A DNA stretch of 53,421 bases from a bacterium (GTDB taxonomy: Bacteria; Vulcanimicrobiota; Vulcanimicrobiia; Vulcanimicrobiales; Vulcanimicrobiaceae): contig JAJYRI010000009.1 in NCBI GenBank assembly GCA_021794175.1, positions 1-53,421 of the forward strand. The letters are read 5' to 3'. The translations under genes and the position numbers were made by a program. A model generated the notes under the pieces. That model was given only the letters and a program-made list of their open reading frames with translations, was not told the DNA's origin and did not search any database. Below are positions 8,432-15,873 of this stretch, one piece after another; position 1 is the stretch's first letter; every line of letters starts with the position of its first letter.

Positions 8432-8894
8432 GCGCGGCGGCACGGTAGAGAAAGATCGCGTCGGCGACGCAGAGCGGTTCCTCACTGCCGAAGGCCTCGA
8501 CCGTGACGTGCAGGGCGACGCGCAGGCCCGATGCGACGGCACGCACGCTTGCAATCGAGAAACGCGCGCGAACCCGCGTTCCGCAGCGCACCGGGGCGAG
8601 AAATCGCACGCGGTCGAGCCCGTAATTGATCGTCGCGCCGGTTCCGCGGATGCTGCAACTGCGATGCCAGAGCACCGGGAGCAGCGAGAGCACGAGATAT
8701 CCGTGCGCGATCGTGCCGCCGTACGGCCCCTTGGCAGCGCGGCGCGGATCGGTGTGAATCCACTGTCTGTCCCCGGTGCATGCCGCAAAGGCGTCGATCC
8801 GTCGCTGGTCGATGCGCAGCCACGGCGCGGAGAGCAGTTCGCTGCCTTCGAGCGCGCGGAGGCCGGCGAAACCCTGCACGATTTTCGTTGCCAT
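8340..8894 (-). CDS. MaoC-like (R)-hydratase / hot-dog dehydratase
   Basis: The 184-residue product has the MaoC hydratase pattern: acidic residue and histidine in TGDRQWIHTD, then the GGTIAHGYLVLSLLP helix of the hot-dog fold. It resembles NodN/MaoC single-domain enoyl-CoA hydratases. The ATG at 8894 gives an MATKIVQGF start with a purine-rich site upstream. A longer frame to 8987 would run into the tnaA 5' end. It is transcribed divergently from tnaA (31 bp apart) and convergently overlaps the hemerythrin gene. Its C-terminal ~35 residues, within the overlap, look unstructured. The substrate is unknown. Confidence 0.77.
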   Translation of the reverse strand: MATKIVQGFAGLRALEGSELLSAPWLRIDQRRIDAFAACTGDRQWIHTDPRRAAKGPYGGTIAHGYLVLSLLPVLWHRSCSIRGTGATINYGLDRVRFLAPVRCGTRVRARFSIASVRAVASGLRVALHVTVEAFGSEEPLCVADAIFLYRAAAPTHRQEAPPSDGDRRSLGAPRRARRSSNAR

Positions 8895-8925
8895 CTCCCG
8901 ATCTCTCTTCGCAGAAGGAGCCCCG

Positions 8926-10332
8926 ATGCCTCGCTCGATTATCGAACCGTTCCGGATTAAATCGGTCGAACCGATTCGCATGACCACGCGCGAGGAGCGC
9001 GAGGGCTATCTGCGCGAGGCTGCGTTCAATCCATTCTTGTTGCGTGCCGAAGACGTCCTCATCGATCTGCTCACCGACAGCGGCACCGGCGCGATGAGCG
9101 CCGATCAGTGGGCCTCGATTATGCGCGGCGACGAATCCTACGCCGGGGCGCGCTCGTACTATCGTTTCGCCGAGCGCGTCCGCGAGATCTTCGGTTTCCA
9201 ATACGTGCTGCCGACGCATCAAGGGCGCGCGGCGGAGCGCATTCTCTTCTCGACGCTCTGTAAGCCCGGCGACGTGGTGCCGAACAACACGCATTTCGAC
9301 ACCACGCGCGCGCATGTCGAGAGCGTCGGCGCGCGCGCTGTCGATCTACCGATTCCCGAAGGGCGCATTCCCGCCGCGCAGCACCCGTTCAAAGGCAACA
9401 TGGATACCGAGGCGTTGCGCGCGTGTATCGCCGAGGTCGGTGCGGCGCGCGTGCCGCTGGTGATGCTGACCGTTACCAATAATTCCGGCGGCGGCCAGCC
9501 GGTCTCGATGGCGAACGTGCGCGCGGTTCACGCGATCTGTCGCGAGCATGGGATTCCGCTCTACATCGACGCCTGCCGTTATGCGGAGAACTGCTGGTTC
9601 ATCCGCGAACGCGAGCCGGAATTCGCGGGGCGTTCGCCGCGCGAGATCGCACGCGAGCTCTTCTCGTATGCCGACGGTTGCACGATGTCGGCGAAAAAAG
9701 ACGGCTTGGTCAATATCGGCGGTTTTCTCGCCGGGAACGACGCGGCGCTCGCGAGCGCGGAATCGCGGCTGCTGATTCTCACCGAAGGTTTTACCACCTA
9801 CGGCGGCCTCGCCGGGCGCGATTTAGAAGCGATGGCGACCGGGCTCGCCGAGGCGCTCGACGAGGATTATCTCAACTATCGCATCGCCTCGACGGCGTAC
9901 TTGGGGCGCCGGCTCACCGAGATCGGCGTTCCCATCGTGCAACCGCCCGGCGGTCACGCCGTCTATATCGACGCCGGAGCGATGCTCGCGCATCTCGCGC
10001 CGCGCGAATATCCGGGGCAGGCGCTCGTCGGCGAACTCTATCTCGAAGGCGGCATTCGGGCGGTCGAGATCGGCTCGGTGATGTTCGGCTCGACCGATCC
10101 GCTCACCGGGGAGGAGCGGACGGCCCCGCTCGAGCTGGTGCGCCTAGCGATTCCGCGCCGGGTCTACACGCAGAGCCATATCGATTACGTCGGCGAGGTC
10201 TTCGAGGATCTCTACCGCCGGCGCGCGGGGATCGCCGGGCTGAAGATGCTCTGGCAGGCGCCGCCGCTGCGCCATTTCACCGCGCGCTTCGAGCGGATCG
10301 ACCAGGGAAGCCGCTCGAAACCGCGACTTTGA
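8926..10332 (+). CDS. tnaA: Tryptophanase (tryptophan indole-lyase)
   Basis: This PLP-dependent beta-eliminating lyase (468 residues) would convert tryptophan to indole, pyruvate and ammonia. The PLP lysine is in SAKKDGLVNIGG (Lys258). Three positions that separate tryptophanase from tyrosine phenol-lyase all match tryptophanase: Asp in HFDTT (Asp125), Val-Glu-Ile in RAVEIGS where the phenol-lyase has Met-Glu-Arg, and His in LRHFTARF where it has Phe. AGAAGGAG precedes the ATG at 8926. The last ~40 codons are duplicated twice downstream (see repeats), and the final nine residues (SRSKPRL) may come from a rearrangement junction. Confidence 0.92.
   Translation: MPRSIIEPFRIKSVEPIRMTTREEREGYLREAAFNPFLLRAEDVLIDLLTDSGTGAMSADQWASIMRGDESYAGARSYYRFAERVREIFGFQYVLPTHQGRAAERILFSTLCKPGDVVPNNTHFDTTRAHVESVGARAVDLPIPEGRIPAAQHPFKGNMDTEALRACIAEVGAARVPLVMLTVTNNSGGGQPVSMANVRAVHAICREHGIPLYIDACRYAENCWFIREREPEFAGRSPREIARELFSYADGCTMSAKKDGLVNIGGFLAGNDAALASAESRLLILTEGFTTYGGLAGRDLEAMATGLAEALDEDYLNYRIASTAYLGRRLTEIGVPIVQPPGGHAVYIDAGAMLAHLAPREYPGQALVGELYLEGGIRAVEIGSVMFGSTDPLTGEERTAPLELVRLAIPRRVYTQSHIDYVGEVFEDLYRRRAGIAGLKMLWQAPPLRHFTARFERIDQGSRSKPRL
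10192..10312 (+). repeat. tnaA 3'-end repeat, copy 1 (intact gene)
   Basis: This 121-bp segment of the intact tnaA recurs at 13400-13530 (117 of 121 positions identical by hand alignment, plus a 10-bp insertion) and its first 92 bp recur at 12279-12370 (84 of 92). The similarity to copy 3 stops abruptly after GACCAGGGAAGCC. Confidence 0.85.
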
Positions 10333-10440
10333 AATCCGCCTCGGCACCGTAGAACAGTCGGCCGATGGTCCCGTGCGCTCTCGCTGACCCCGGTTTTCAC
10401 TGTCAATAGTAGGCCGTATGGTGTAAAATCTATCATAGGA
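10333..10440. other. Intergenic region upstream of the abiE operon
   Basis: No gene is seen. Composition becomes more AT-rich than in tnaA. An extra copy of the abiE operator half-site, ACTGTCAAT, lies at 10399-10407. A TAAAAT hexamer at 10424-10429 could be a -10 element, without a convincing -35. Confidence 0.4.
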
Positions 10441-10499
10441 AGATGGTGCTGATTGACAGTTTCGACGTAACCGTGCGATACTGTCAATCAGCACCATCT
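10441..10499 (+). promoter_or_regulatory. abiE promoter inside a perfect 20-bp inverted repeat
   Basis: Arms at 10441-10460 and 10480-10499 are exact reverse complements (core ATTGACAGT / ACTGTCAAT) with a 19-bp spacer. TTGACA at 10453-10458 in the left arm and GATACT at 10477-10482 at the right arm make a sigma-70 promoter with 18-bp spacing. AbiEi antitoxins are known to repress their own operon by binding inverted repeats in the promoter, which fits this layout. Transcription would start about ten bases before the abiEi ATG. Confidence 0.75.
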
Positions 10500-11327
10500 A
10501 TGAAGCCGTCAATATTACAGCAAGCAGGTATCGAGCGACAGCAGTCGCGACCCATCCCTCGACGGTTGGCTGCTGTCGTCGAGTGCCTTGAGCTGTTTCA
10601 ACCCGGGATTCTGAGCCTGAAAGACCTGGAATTCTACCTGCGCGAACTCGGCATGAAAGGCGACCCCGCAACCGTCGCCCGAGAGCTTCAGCGGTACGGT
10701 TGGTTGCTTCCGTTGCGAACTCGGGGACGCTGGGAATTTGCTCCGGGCGCGCGAGCAGGTGCGGTTTCGTCCGGCGACCCCTTCATCGAACTGCGAGCGA
10801 CTCTCCAGCGGCGGACTCTTCCGGTAGCCCTTGCGTACGACTCGGCGGCTTGGCTTCAGGGGCTCAGCGCTCGTCAACCGCAAAAACAAGTATTGGCAAT
10901 GCCGCCGAAGCGACGGAAGCTTCCGCCGGCGCTGAGCGAATTTCGCGTCACGCGAACATGGAGCGTGCTCGAACCCGAAACGAAGGACAACCTCCCCGTA
11001 TGGCGCGTGCCGACGCTCCTCGCGAAAATGGCAATCGTTCCACACTACTATCGTGATTGGCCGAATGTCATGGAATGGCTCGAGGAGGCGTTCAAGCGCG
11101 CGCATCCGGCGGATCTCGAACGCGAACTTGATGGTGCGTCCGCTCCCGCACGCGTACGGCTCGCCTATCTTGCGGATCGTGCGAATTTCAAGAACCTCGC
11201 GCAAGAACTCATGAAAAAAGCGCGACCCAATGGGCTTGTGTACCTTGGCCGGGATCGCGCGCGTAGTCGTTTTGTGCGCGGATACAATCTCATCGATTCG
11301 CTGCTCGTACCAAGCGCAAAGTCATGA
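10500..11327 (+). CDS. abiEi: AbiEi-type antitoxin / transcriptional regulator
   Basis: The 275-residue product fits the AbiEi family, the antitoxin and autorepressor of type IV AbiE phage-defence systems. The N-terminal ~80 residues form a winged-helix-like DNA-binding region (GILSLKDLEFYLRELG and the following ELQRYGWLLPL). The rest fits the AbiEi C-terminal domain, with PVWRVPTLLAKMAI. The ATG at 10500 follows the inverted-repeat promoter. An in-frame ATG at 10443 inside the repeat is judged too early. It has no clear ribosome-binding site and may be near-leaderless. Its end overlaps abiEii by 4 bp. Lower GC than neighbours suggests acquisition. Confidence 0.82.
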   Translation: MKPSILQQAGIERQQSRPIPRRLAAVVECLELFQPGILSLKDLEFYLRELGMKGDPATVARELQRYGWLLPLRTRGRWEFAPGARAGAVSSGDPFIELRATLQRRTLPVALAYDSAAWLQGLSARQPQKQVLAMPPKRRKLPPALSEFRVTRTWSVLEPETKDNLPVWRVPTLLAKMAIVPHYYRDWPNVMEWLEEAFKRAHPADLERELDGASAPARVRLAYLADRANFKNLAQELMKKARPNGLVYLGRDRARSRFVRGYNLIDSLLVPSAKS

Positions 11328-12208
11328 TTACCGAAGGGTTGCTCCTCCGCCACTGCCAGGGGCAGCGCATGTTCCGCGATGGCGCGCTTATCGACGTGGC
11401 TCAAGATCATGCCCTCCATCTCCTTCATGAGGCGGGGTTGTTCGAGCTTGGACTGGTCTTCAAAGGCGGTACGGCTTTGCGAAAATTCCGTCTTGGCTCT
11501 GCGGGGCGTTTTTCAACCGACCTCGATTTCGCCGTAGCAGAACAAGGCCTCGCCGAACTTGTCTTCGAGCACTTGCACGAAGCATCAGTCGAGGGATTCG
11601 CATTTACCGTCGAGCAGGTGGTTCCAGCTCGGCGCGCTCGATTGCACATCGCATCTGCGCTCGGTTCGCCAACGATTCCAGCGCGTATCGACATAGCACA
11701 TGAACTGCCGTGGCTGCCGCCGGACGTTATTTCCCCTATTGGGTTGCCGATCCATCGTGCATACAACATTCCCCTACGATCGACTGCCGTGATCCGTGTC
11801 GAAGAGCTAATCGCTGAAAAGCTCGCCCGCTATCGGCGCGACAGCTTGGCCCGCGATCTTTACGATCTTGCATGGTTTAGCTCGCGTGTATTTGATGAAG
11901 AACTCGTGCGTCGGTTGACAGTTCTAAAGGTCTGGCGCGACATCAACGTGACTGGATTGGGCGACGTGCCGTTCGACCCCGAAGAAATATTACGGGCAAG
12001 AGCACGCAGAGAGTTTCAGGAGGAGGCGATCGGCTTCCTAACCTCGCCCGTCGAGATCGATAAGTGGATCGAAGCTGTTCGAACGCGCTATCGATTCTTG
12101 CGCAACGTCGATGATACCGAACGAGGACTGCTCGCAGCGAACCCGCGCGACGCGTGGACGGTGCAAACGCTTGTTGCCGAGTATCGAAACCGCGCAACGC
12201 AAGAGTAG
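11324..12208 (+). CDS. abiEii: AbiEii/AbiGii-family nucleotidyltransferase toxin
   Basis: This 294-residue protein is the toxin partner, a DNA polymerase beta-like nucleotidyltransferase. The active-site signature is FKGGTALRKF followed by STDLDF with the metal-binding Asp pair, then a third acidic position (ARIDIAHE). EELIAEKLARYRRD and ARDLYDLAWF are also typical of the family. The ATG overlaps the abiEi stop. Such toxins act in the cytosol by nucleotidyl transfer and cause reversible growth arrest on infection. The whole operon lies between an intact tnaA and a fragment of its 3' end, consistent with insertion into this locus. Confidence 0.87.
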   Translation: MITEGLLLRHCQGQRMFRDGALIDVAQDHALHLLHEAGLFELGLVFKGGTALRKFRLGSAGRFSTDLDFAVAEQGLAELVFEHLHEASVEGFAFTVEQVVPARRARLHIASALGSPTIPARIDIAHELPWLPPDVISPIGLPIHRAYNIPLRSTAVIRVEELIAEKLARYRRDSLARDLYDLAWFSSRVFDEELVRRLTVLKVWRDINVTGLGDVPFDPEEILRARARREFQEEAIGFLTSPVEIDKWIEAVRTRYRFLRNVDDTERGLLAANPRDAWTVQTLVAEYRNRATQE

Positions 12209-12278
12209 GTAAAGCCGGCCCGTTGGGTTCGATTCTCCCGACCGCGCTTACTCGTTTGGCGTTTTGTTCGCCAACATC

Positions 12279-12370
12279 GGCGAGCTCTTCGAGGATCTCT
12301 ATCGCCGGCGAGCGGGGATCGCCGGGCTGAAGATGCTCCGGCAGGCGTTGCCGTTGCGCCAATTCACCGC
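12279..12370 (+). pseudogene. tnaA 3'-end fragment, copy 2
   Basis: This piece matches tnaA 10192-10283 at 84 of 92 positions without gaps. It would encode GELFEDLYRRRAGIAGLKML, in frame with the same gene end. Several differences change residues (Trp to Arg, Pro to Leu, His to Gln), so it is decaying. It ends at the junction with the IS3-type transposase remnant. Confidence 0.75.
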
Positions 12371-12385
12371 TGCCGAGCCCGATCC

Positions 12386-12817
12386 GATATCACCAACGTG
12401 CCGGCGTCGGCGGGCTTCCTATTCGTCGCGGTCGTTCTCGACGTGTTTAGCCGACGCGCTGTCGGCTGGGCGATGGCGCCACACATGCGCGCCGAACTCG
12501 TCGCCGCGCTCGATAGGGCACTCTACCGGCGCAAGCCCTCGGGCGTCATCCATTACTCCGACCAGGAGGAGCAGTACACCTCGATCGTGTTTCGCAAACG
12601 CTGCGCGAGTTCCGGCGTGCAGCCGTCGATGGGACCGATCGGCGATTGCTACGACAATGCGCTGTGCGAGAGTTTCAACGCGACGTTGGAATGCGAATTA
12701 GCGGAGCTTGCGATCTTTGATTTCATCGAGGGCTGGTACAATCCGCGGCGCCGACACACGGCGCTAGCAAACATCTCGCCCATGGAGTTCGAGCGCCGGA
12801 AGGCTCCGGCCGCGTGA
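12386..12817 (+). pseudogene. IS3-family OrfB transposase remnant (DDE domain)
   Basis: From about 12386 the frame reads DITNVPASAGFLFVAVVLDVFSRR, the start of an IS3-type integrase core, and runs to a natural end PMEFERRK. The DDE residues are visible: Asp in DITNV, Asp in HYSDQEEQYTS (usually HSDQGSQYTS) and Glu in ALCESFNATLE. The HTH_21 N-terminal half, orfA and both terminal inverted repeats are missing. The 5' part has been replaced by the tnaA fragment. The core motif is altered (DQEEQ), so it is probably inactive. An internal GTG at 12398 opens a 139-codon frame, but this is not a complete transposase. Confidence 0.82.
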
Positions 12818-12875
12818 TGTCCAATCAAAAATCCTCCGCAAACCCGGGCCAGCTTCAATTGGAGGGTGGTTCGTA

Positions 12876-13124
12876 GTGAATAACGTTGGATATTTGTTTG
12901 TAAGTCTCGTTTTTCTCGTACTCGCTGTCCAATCTTTCAAGAATCGGCGCTATTCTAAAGTCACGAGACTGCTACTGTCGCTGACGGCAGTCGGGGCCTT
13001 TTTAGTAGCCACGATATCTCAGACGACTAAATCCGGTAATGCAATACCGATGGTTCTCTTGCCGGCGGCGATCGTTGGGGGTATTTTGTTTGTTCGACAG
13101 TCGCTTCGTGGTAATGTTGGATAA
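12876..13124 (+). CDS. Small two-helix membrane protein, unknown function
   Basis: This 82-residue frame starts with GTG shortly after TTGGAGGGTGG. It has two hydrophobic stretches, about residues 5-19 and 32-72 with a short polar break (SQTTKSGN), and a basic segment KNRRYSK between them. Base composition is clearly more AT-rich than neighbours, as in the abiE genes, so it is probably part of the acquired island. No family was recognised. It could be a remnant or a short accessory membrane protein. Confidence 0.5.
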   Translation: MNNVGYLFVSLVFLVLAVQSFKNRRYSKVTRLLLSLTAVGAFLVATISQTTKSGNAIPMVLLPAAIVGGILFVRQSLRGNVG

Positions 13125-13368
13125 ATTTATAGCGCTCCTTAGGAAGCTCATGGCCTCTGCGAAGCATGTCGGTTTTGCCATCCCTCATCCCGGGCTCGAT
13201 CGGTGCGCTGCTTACGGCAATGCAGTCTGCGGCGCTTTCGTGGACACCGTGGCATAGCGAACGGCCGCGCCCCAATCGGCACCGCCCGTCATCACGACGC
13301 GAACGATGTGCGCTAATACAGGGTGGGTGAATCAGATTGAGCGAGGGGCTTGCGGGTCGAGAGCACTC
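13125..13368. other. Intergenic, no gene recognised
   Basis: Short open frames here lack a start site, family motifs or consistent codon use. The stretch lies between the small membrane protein and the tnaA remnant, and looks like degraded insertion material. Confidence 0.4.
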
Positions 13369-13401
13369 CCCTCGTGCAGCCGCCCGGCGGCTGCACGAGG
13401 G
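13369..13401. repeat. Perfect 16-bp stem palindrome
   Basis: CCCTCGTGCAGCCGCC (13369-13384) is the exact reverse complement of 13386-13401, with a single base between. The left arm overlaps a near match (18 of 19) to tnaA 9935-9953, the codons for VQPPGG. The structure abuts copy 3 of the tnaA tail and may have formed by an inverted duplication. Confidence 0.75.
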
Positions 13402-13530
13402 CGAGGTCTTCGAGGATCTCTGAGGATCTCTATCGTCGGCGCGAGGGGATCGCCGGGCTGAAGATGCTCTGGCAGGCACCGCCGCTGCGCCATTTCACCG
13501 CGCGCTTCGAGCGGATCGACCAGGGAAGCC
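13372..13530 (+). pseudogene. tnaA fragment, copy 3 (internal piece joined to 3' end)
   Basis: 13400-13530 matches the tnaA end 10192-10312 at 117 of 121 positions. It contains a 10-bp tandem duplication (GAGGATCTCT repeated at about 13412-13431) that breaks the frame. Just before it, 13372-13390 matches the tnaA codons for VQPPGG, so about 240 bp of gene between these pieces are missing. After GGGAAGCC the sequence departs from copy 1. This looks like a remnant of a second tnaA or of a rearranged original end. Confidence 0.72.
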
Positions 13531-13566
13531 CTCTATCGGAAGGAGCATCGGGGCGGAAACCCTAAC

Positions 13567-13612
13567 CGGGTGAGGCTTTCGGAGCCGTCGGCTCCGTGCG
13601 CTTTCTCACCCG
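13567..13612 (+). promoter_or_regulatory. Nested stem-loop upstream of prsA
   Basis: An outer stem CGGGTGAG (13567-13574) pairs with CTCACCCG (13605-13612). It encloses an inner hairpin CGGAGCC-GTC-GGCTCCG (13580-13596). It lies 20 bp before the prsA ATG, so it could be a 5'-leader structure or a terminator for transcription leaving the island. There is no T-run after it. Confidence 0.5.
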
Positions 13613-13632
13613 TCATCCTACTGGAGCCCACT

Positions 13633-14604
13633 ATGCTCGTTTTTCGTCGCCTTGTCACCGGCGCCGCTGCGGTTGTCGCAGCACTCTCGCTCGTGGCCTG
13701 CGCGGGCGGATCGGTCGCGACCGTAAACGGCCAATCGATCAGCCGCCAAACCTTCGATAAGAAACTCGAAGCCAGCCCAACGGCGCGCGGCGTGTTGCAG
13801 CAACTCGTTCTGCAGACGCTGCTCGATCAGTACGGTCAACGCCACGGCATCACGATCACGAAAGCGCAGATTGCGGCGCGTGAAGCTGAGATCGCGGCAA
13901 ACTATCCGCCGGGATCGTTCCAGCGCCAGTTGGCGGCGAACGGTCTGACCGAGCACGATCTGCATCAGATCATCCGCCAGCAGCTCATCATCGATGCTGC
14001 GGTCGGCAAGAACGTGCAGATCTCCGAATCGCAGATTGCGGCGTTCTTCAACAAGAATCACGCGCAGTTCGATACCCCGGAGCAAATTAAAGCACGTCAC
14101 ATTCTCGTCAGCGATCTTGCGACCGCGCAGAAGATCGAAGCCGATCTCAAAGCCGGCCAGCATTTCTCGGCACTCGCCAAGCAGTACTCGCAGGATCCCG
14201 GCAGCCGCGATAAAGGCGGCGAACTCGGTTGGTTCGGCCCGAACCAGATGGTGAAACCGTTCGAAGCCTACGCATTGACCGGCAAGATCGGCGCGATCAG
14301 CCCGCCGGTGCACTCGCCGTTCGGTTGGCACATCATTCAGGTGCAGGCGCGCAAGCCTGCGGTGAAGGCGACGCTCGCATCGGTGCATCAGCGCATCGAA
14401 GACCAGCTGCGCGAACAGGCGGAGGCACCGCTGGTGCAGCCGTTCATCGCCGGTCTGCAGAGCAAGGCCACGATTCAGATCAACGATCCGCGCTTCACCG
14501 GCCTCTTCCCGACGCCGCCGCCTTCGGCCGCTCCCGCAGCGACCGCCGGCACGGCAACGGAAGCTCCGTCGGCAGCGCCGTCGGCCCCGCCGTCGAAAAA
14601 CTGA
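13633..14604 (+). CDS. prsA: PrsA/SurA-type peptidyl-prolyl cis-trans isomerase lipoprotein
   Basis: This 323-residue protein is an extracytoplasmic folding catalyst. The N-terminus has a basic start, a hydrophobic stretch and a lipobox LVAC (Cys about residue 23), so it should be lipidated by Lgt, which is encoded in this window. A SurA-N-like chaperone region comes next, with GQSISRQTFDKKLE. The parvulin domain follows: IKARHILVSD, FSALAKQYSQDPGSRDKGGELGWF and SPFGWHIIQV. The tail is rich in Pro, Ala and Ser. The ATG at 13633, after CTGGAG, was chosen because it places the signal peptide at the N-terminus. The reading frame itself is open further upstream. Confidence 0.9.
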   Translation: MLVFRRLVTGAAAVVAALSLVACAGGSVATVNGQSISRQTFDKKLEASPTARGVLQQLVLQTLLDQYGQRHGITITKAQIAAREAEIAANYPPGSFQRQLAANGLTEHDLHQIIRQQLIIDAAVGKNVQISESQIAAFFNKNHAQFDTPEQIKARHILVSDLATAQKIEADLKAGQHFSALAKQYSQDPGSRDKGGELGWFGPNQMVKPFEAYALTGKIGAISPPVHSPFGWHIIQVQARKPAVKATLASVHQRIEDQLREQAEAPLVQPFIAGLQSKATIQINDPRFTGLFPTPPPSAAPAATAGTATEAPSAAPSAPPSKN

Positions 14605-14627
14605 TCGCAGCGCAACGATCGCACCTC

Positions 14628-14660
14628 GACGAGGCTCCGGGCTGGTACCGGGGCCTCGTC
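14628..14660 (+). terminator. Stem-loop terminator candidate after prsA
   Basis: GACGAGGCTCCGG pairs with CCGGGGCCTCGTC (13 bp, one G-T wobble) around a 7-base loop, 24 bp after the prsA stop. It is followed by a short TTGTGTTG tract. It separates prsA from mazG. Confidence 0.6.
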
Positions 14661-14688
14661 TTGTGTTGCGGCGAAGCCTTTTAACCCT

Positions 14689-15873
14689 ATGCTCGTTCGT
14701 ATCATCGGGCTTGGCCCCGGCGACCCGTCATTACTGACCGTCGGCGCGATCGAAGCGTCGCTCGGGCTCCCGCGCGTGACGCTGCTGTTGGCGCCGCCCG
14801 CGTTGCGCGAAGCGCTCGCCGAACGAAAGATCGCACTCGATGCCGAGCCGCTGCGCGACGCCGCCGCGATCGTTCGCGGCAGCAGCGATGCGATCGATCG
14901 TTTCGTCGATGCGCTCGACGACGGCGATCTCGGCATCGGCGTCCTCGGCAACCCGTTCTCCGATTTTCCCGGCCTCGCGCAGCTCCAACGCGCGCTCGAT
15001 GCACGCGGCGCACGGACGGAGATCGTTCCCGGCATGGCACGCGCGACGTTGGCGGCATCGCTCGAAGTTGCACTGGTGCCGTTGCCGCCGCAAGCGCAGC
15101 GCTACAGCTTCGCCGAACTCGTCGAAGTGATGGCGCGGTTACGCTATGGCTGTCCCTGGGATCGCGAGCAGACGCACCGCACGTTGGTGCCCTATCTCAT
15201 CGAAGAGACCTATGAAGTCGTCGAAGCGATCGAGCAGGGCGGGCTCGACGGGCTCTGCGAAGAGCTCGGCGATCTGCTGTTACAGATCGTCTTTCACGCG
15301 CAGATCGCCAGCGAGAGCGGCGCCTTCACCGTCGCCGACGTCATCGACGCGTTGGCGAACAAAATGGTGCGCCGCCACCCACACGTCTTTGCCGACGCCA
15401 TCATCGAAGATGTCGATGCGCAGTGGCGGAGTTGGGAGAAACTCAAAGCGCAAGAAAAGACCGGGCTCGCACGCGCGAGCCGGCTCGACGGTATCCCGCA
15501 GCATCTCGGTGCGCTCCAACGCGGCCAGCGCATGCAGGAGAAGGCGGCGCGCGTCGGCTTCGATTGGCCCGGCGTTTCGGGCATTCTCGAGAAACTCGTC
15601 GAAGAGCTCGGGGAGCTCGCCGAGGCGCAACGCGCCAAAAACGATGACGACCACGTTCGCGAAGAGCTCGGCGACGTGTTCTTTACGCTCGTCAATCTCG
15701 CGCGCGCGTTGGGCATCGACGCCGAGAGCGCGGTGCGCGATGCAAACGAAAAATTCTATCGTCGATTCACCTTTATGGAGCGCGCCGCCGCCGAACGCGG
15801 CGTTGCGCTCGCCGATCTCACGCTCGAGGAACTGGAGGAACTGTGGAAGAGAGCCAAGGGCGGCGTAGCCTGA
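14689..15873 (+). CDS. mazG: MazG nucleoside triphosphate pyrophosphohydrolase with degenerate N-terminal methylase domain
   Basis: The protein has 394 residues. Residues 1-~125 keep only traces of a tetrapyrrole methylase domain ([24 protein letters not shown]), much shorter than the usual ~220 residues of YabN-like fusions. Two MazG domains follow. The first begins [14 protein letters not shown] and has [12 protein letters not shown] and [13 protein letters not shown]. The second has [13 protein letters not shown] and [15 protein letters not shown]. The metal-binding EExxE...ExxD pattern is intact in both. It would hydrolyse NTPs to NMP and pyrophosphate, cleaning damaged nucleotides or lowering alarmone precursors. 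The kal gene starts inside its 3' end. Confidence 0.88.
   Translation: MLVRIIGLGPGDPSLLTVGAIEASLGLPRVTLLLAPPALREALAERKIALDAEPLRDAAAIVRGSSDAIDRFVDALDDGDLGIGVLGNPFSDFPGLAQLQRALDARGARTEIVPGMARATLAASLEVALVPLPPQAQRYSFAELVEVMARLRYGCPWDREQTHRTLVPYLIEETYEVVEAIEQGGLDGLCEELGDLLLQIVFHAQIASESGAFTVADVIDALANKMVRRHPHVFADAIIEDVDAQWRSWEKLKAQEKTGLARASRLDGIPQHLGALQRGQRMQEKAARVGFDWPGVSGILEKLVEELGELAEAQRAKNDDDHVREELGDVFFTLVNLARALGIDAESAVRDANEKFYRRFTFMERAAAERGVALADLTLEELEELWKRAKGGVA

Noticed and set aside
10441-10499. Inverted repeat as an insertion-sequence end or CRISPR-like repeat
   Set aside because: It occurs only once as a pair, directly over an abiE promoter, and no spacer array or transposase is linked.
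12219-12250. GGGTTCGATTCTCCC resembles the T arm of a tRNA and could be an attachment site
   Set aside because: The T stem would have two mismatches and one wobble pair, and no acceptor or anticodon partner is found, so a tRNA fragment is not supported.
13039-13257. 72-residue frame after the small membrane protein
   Set aside because: It overlaps that gene in another frame, lacks a ribosome-binding site and any motif.
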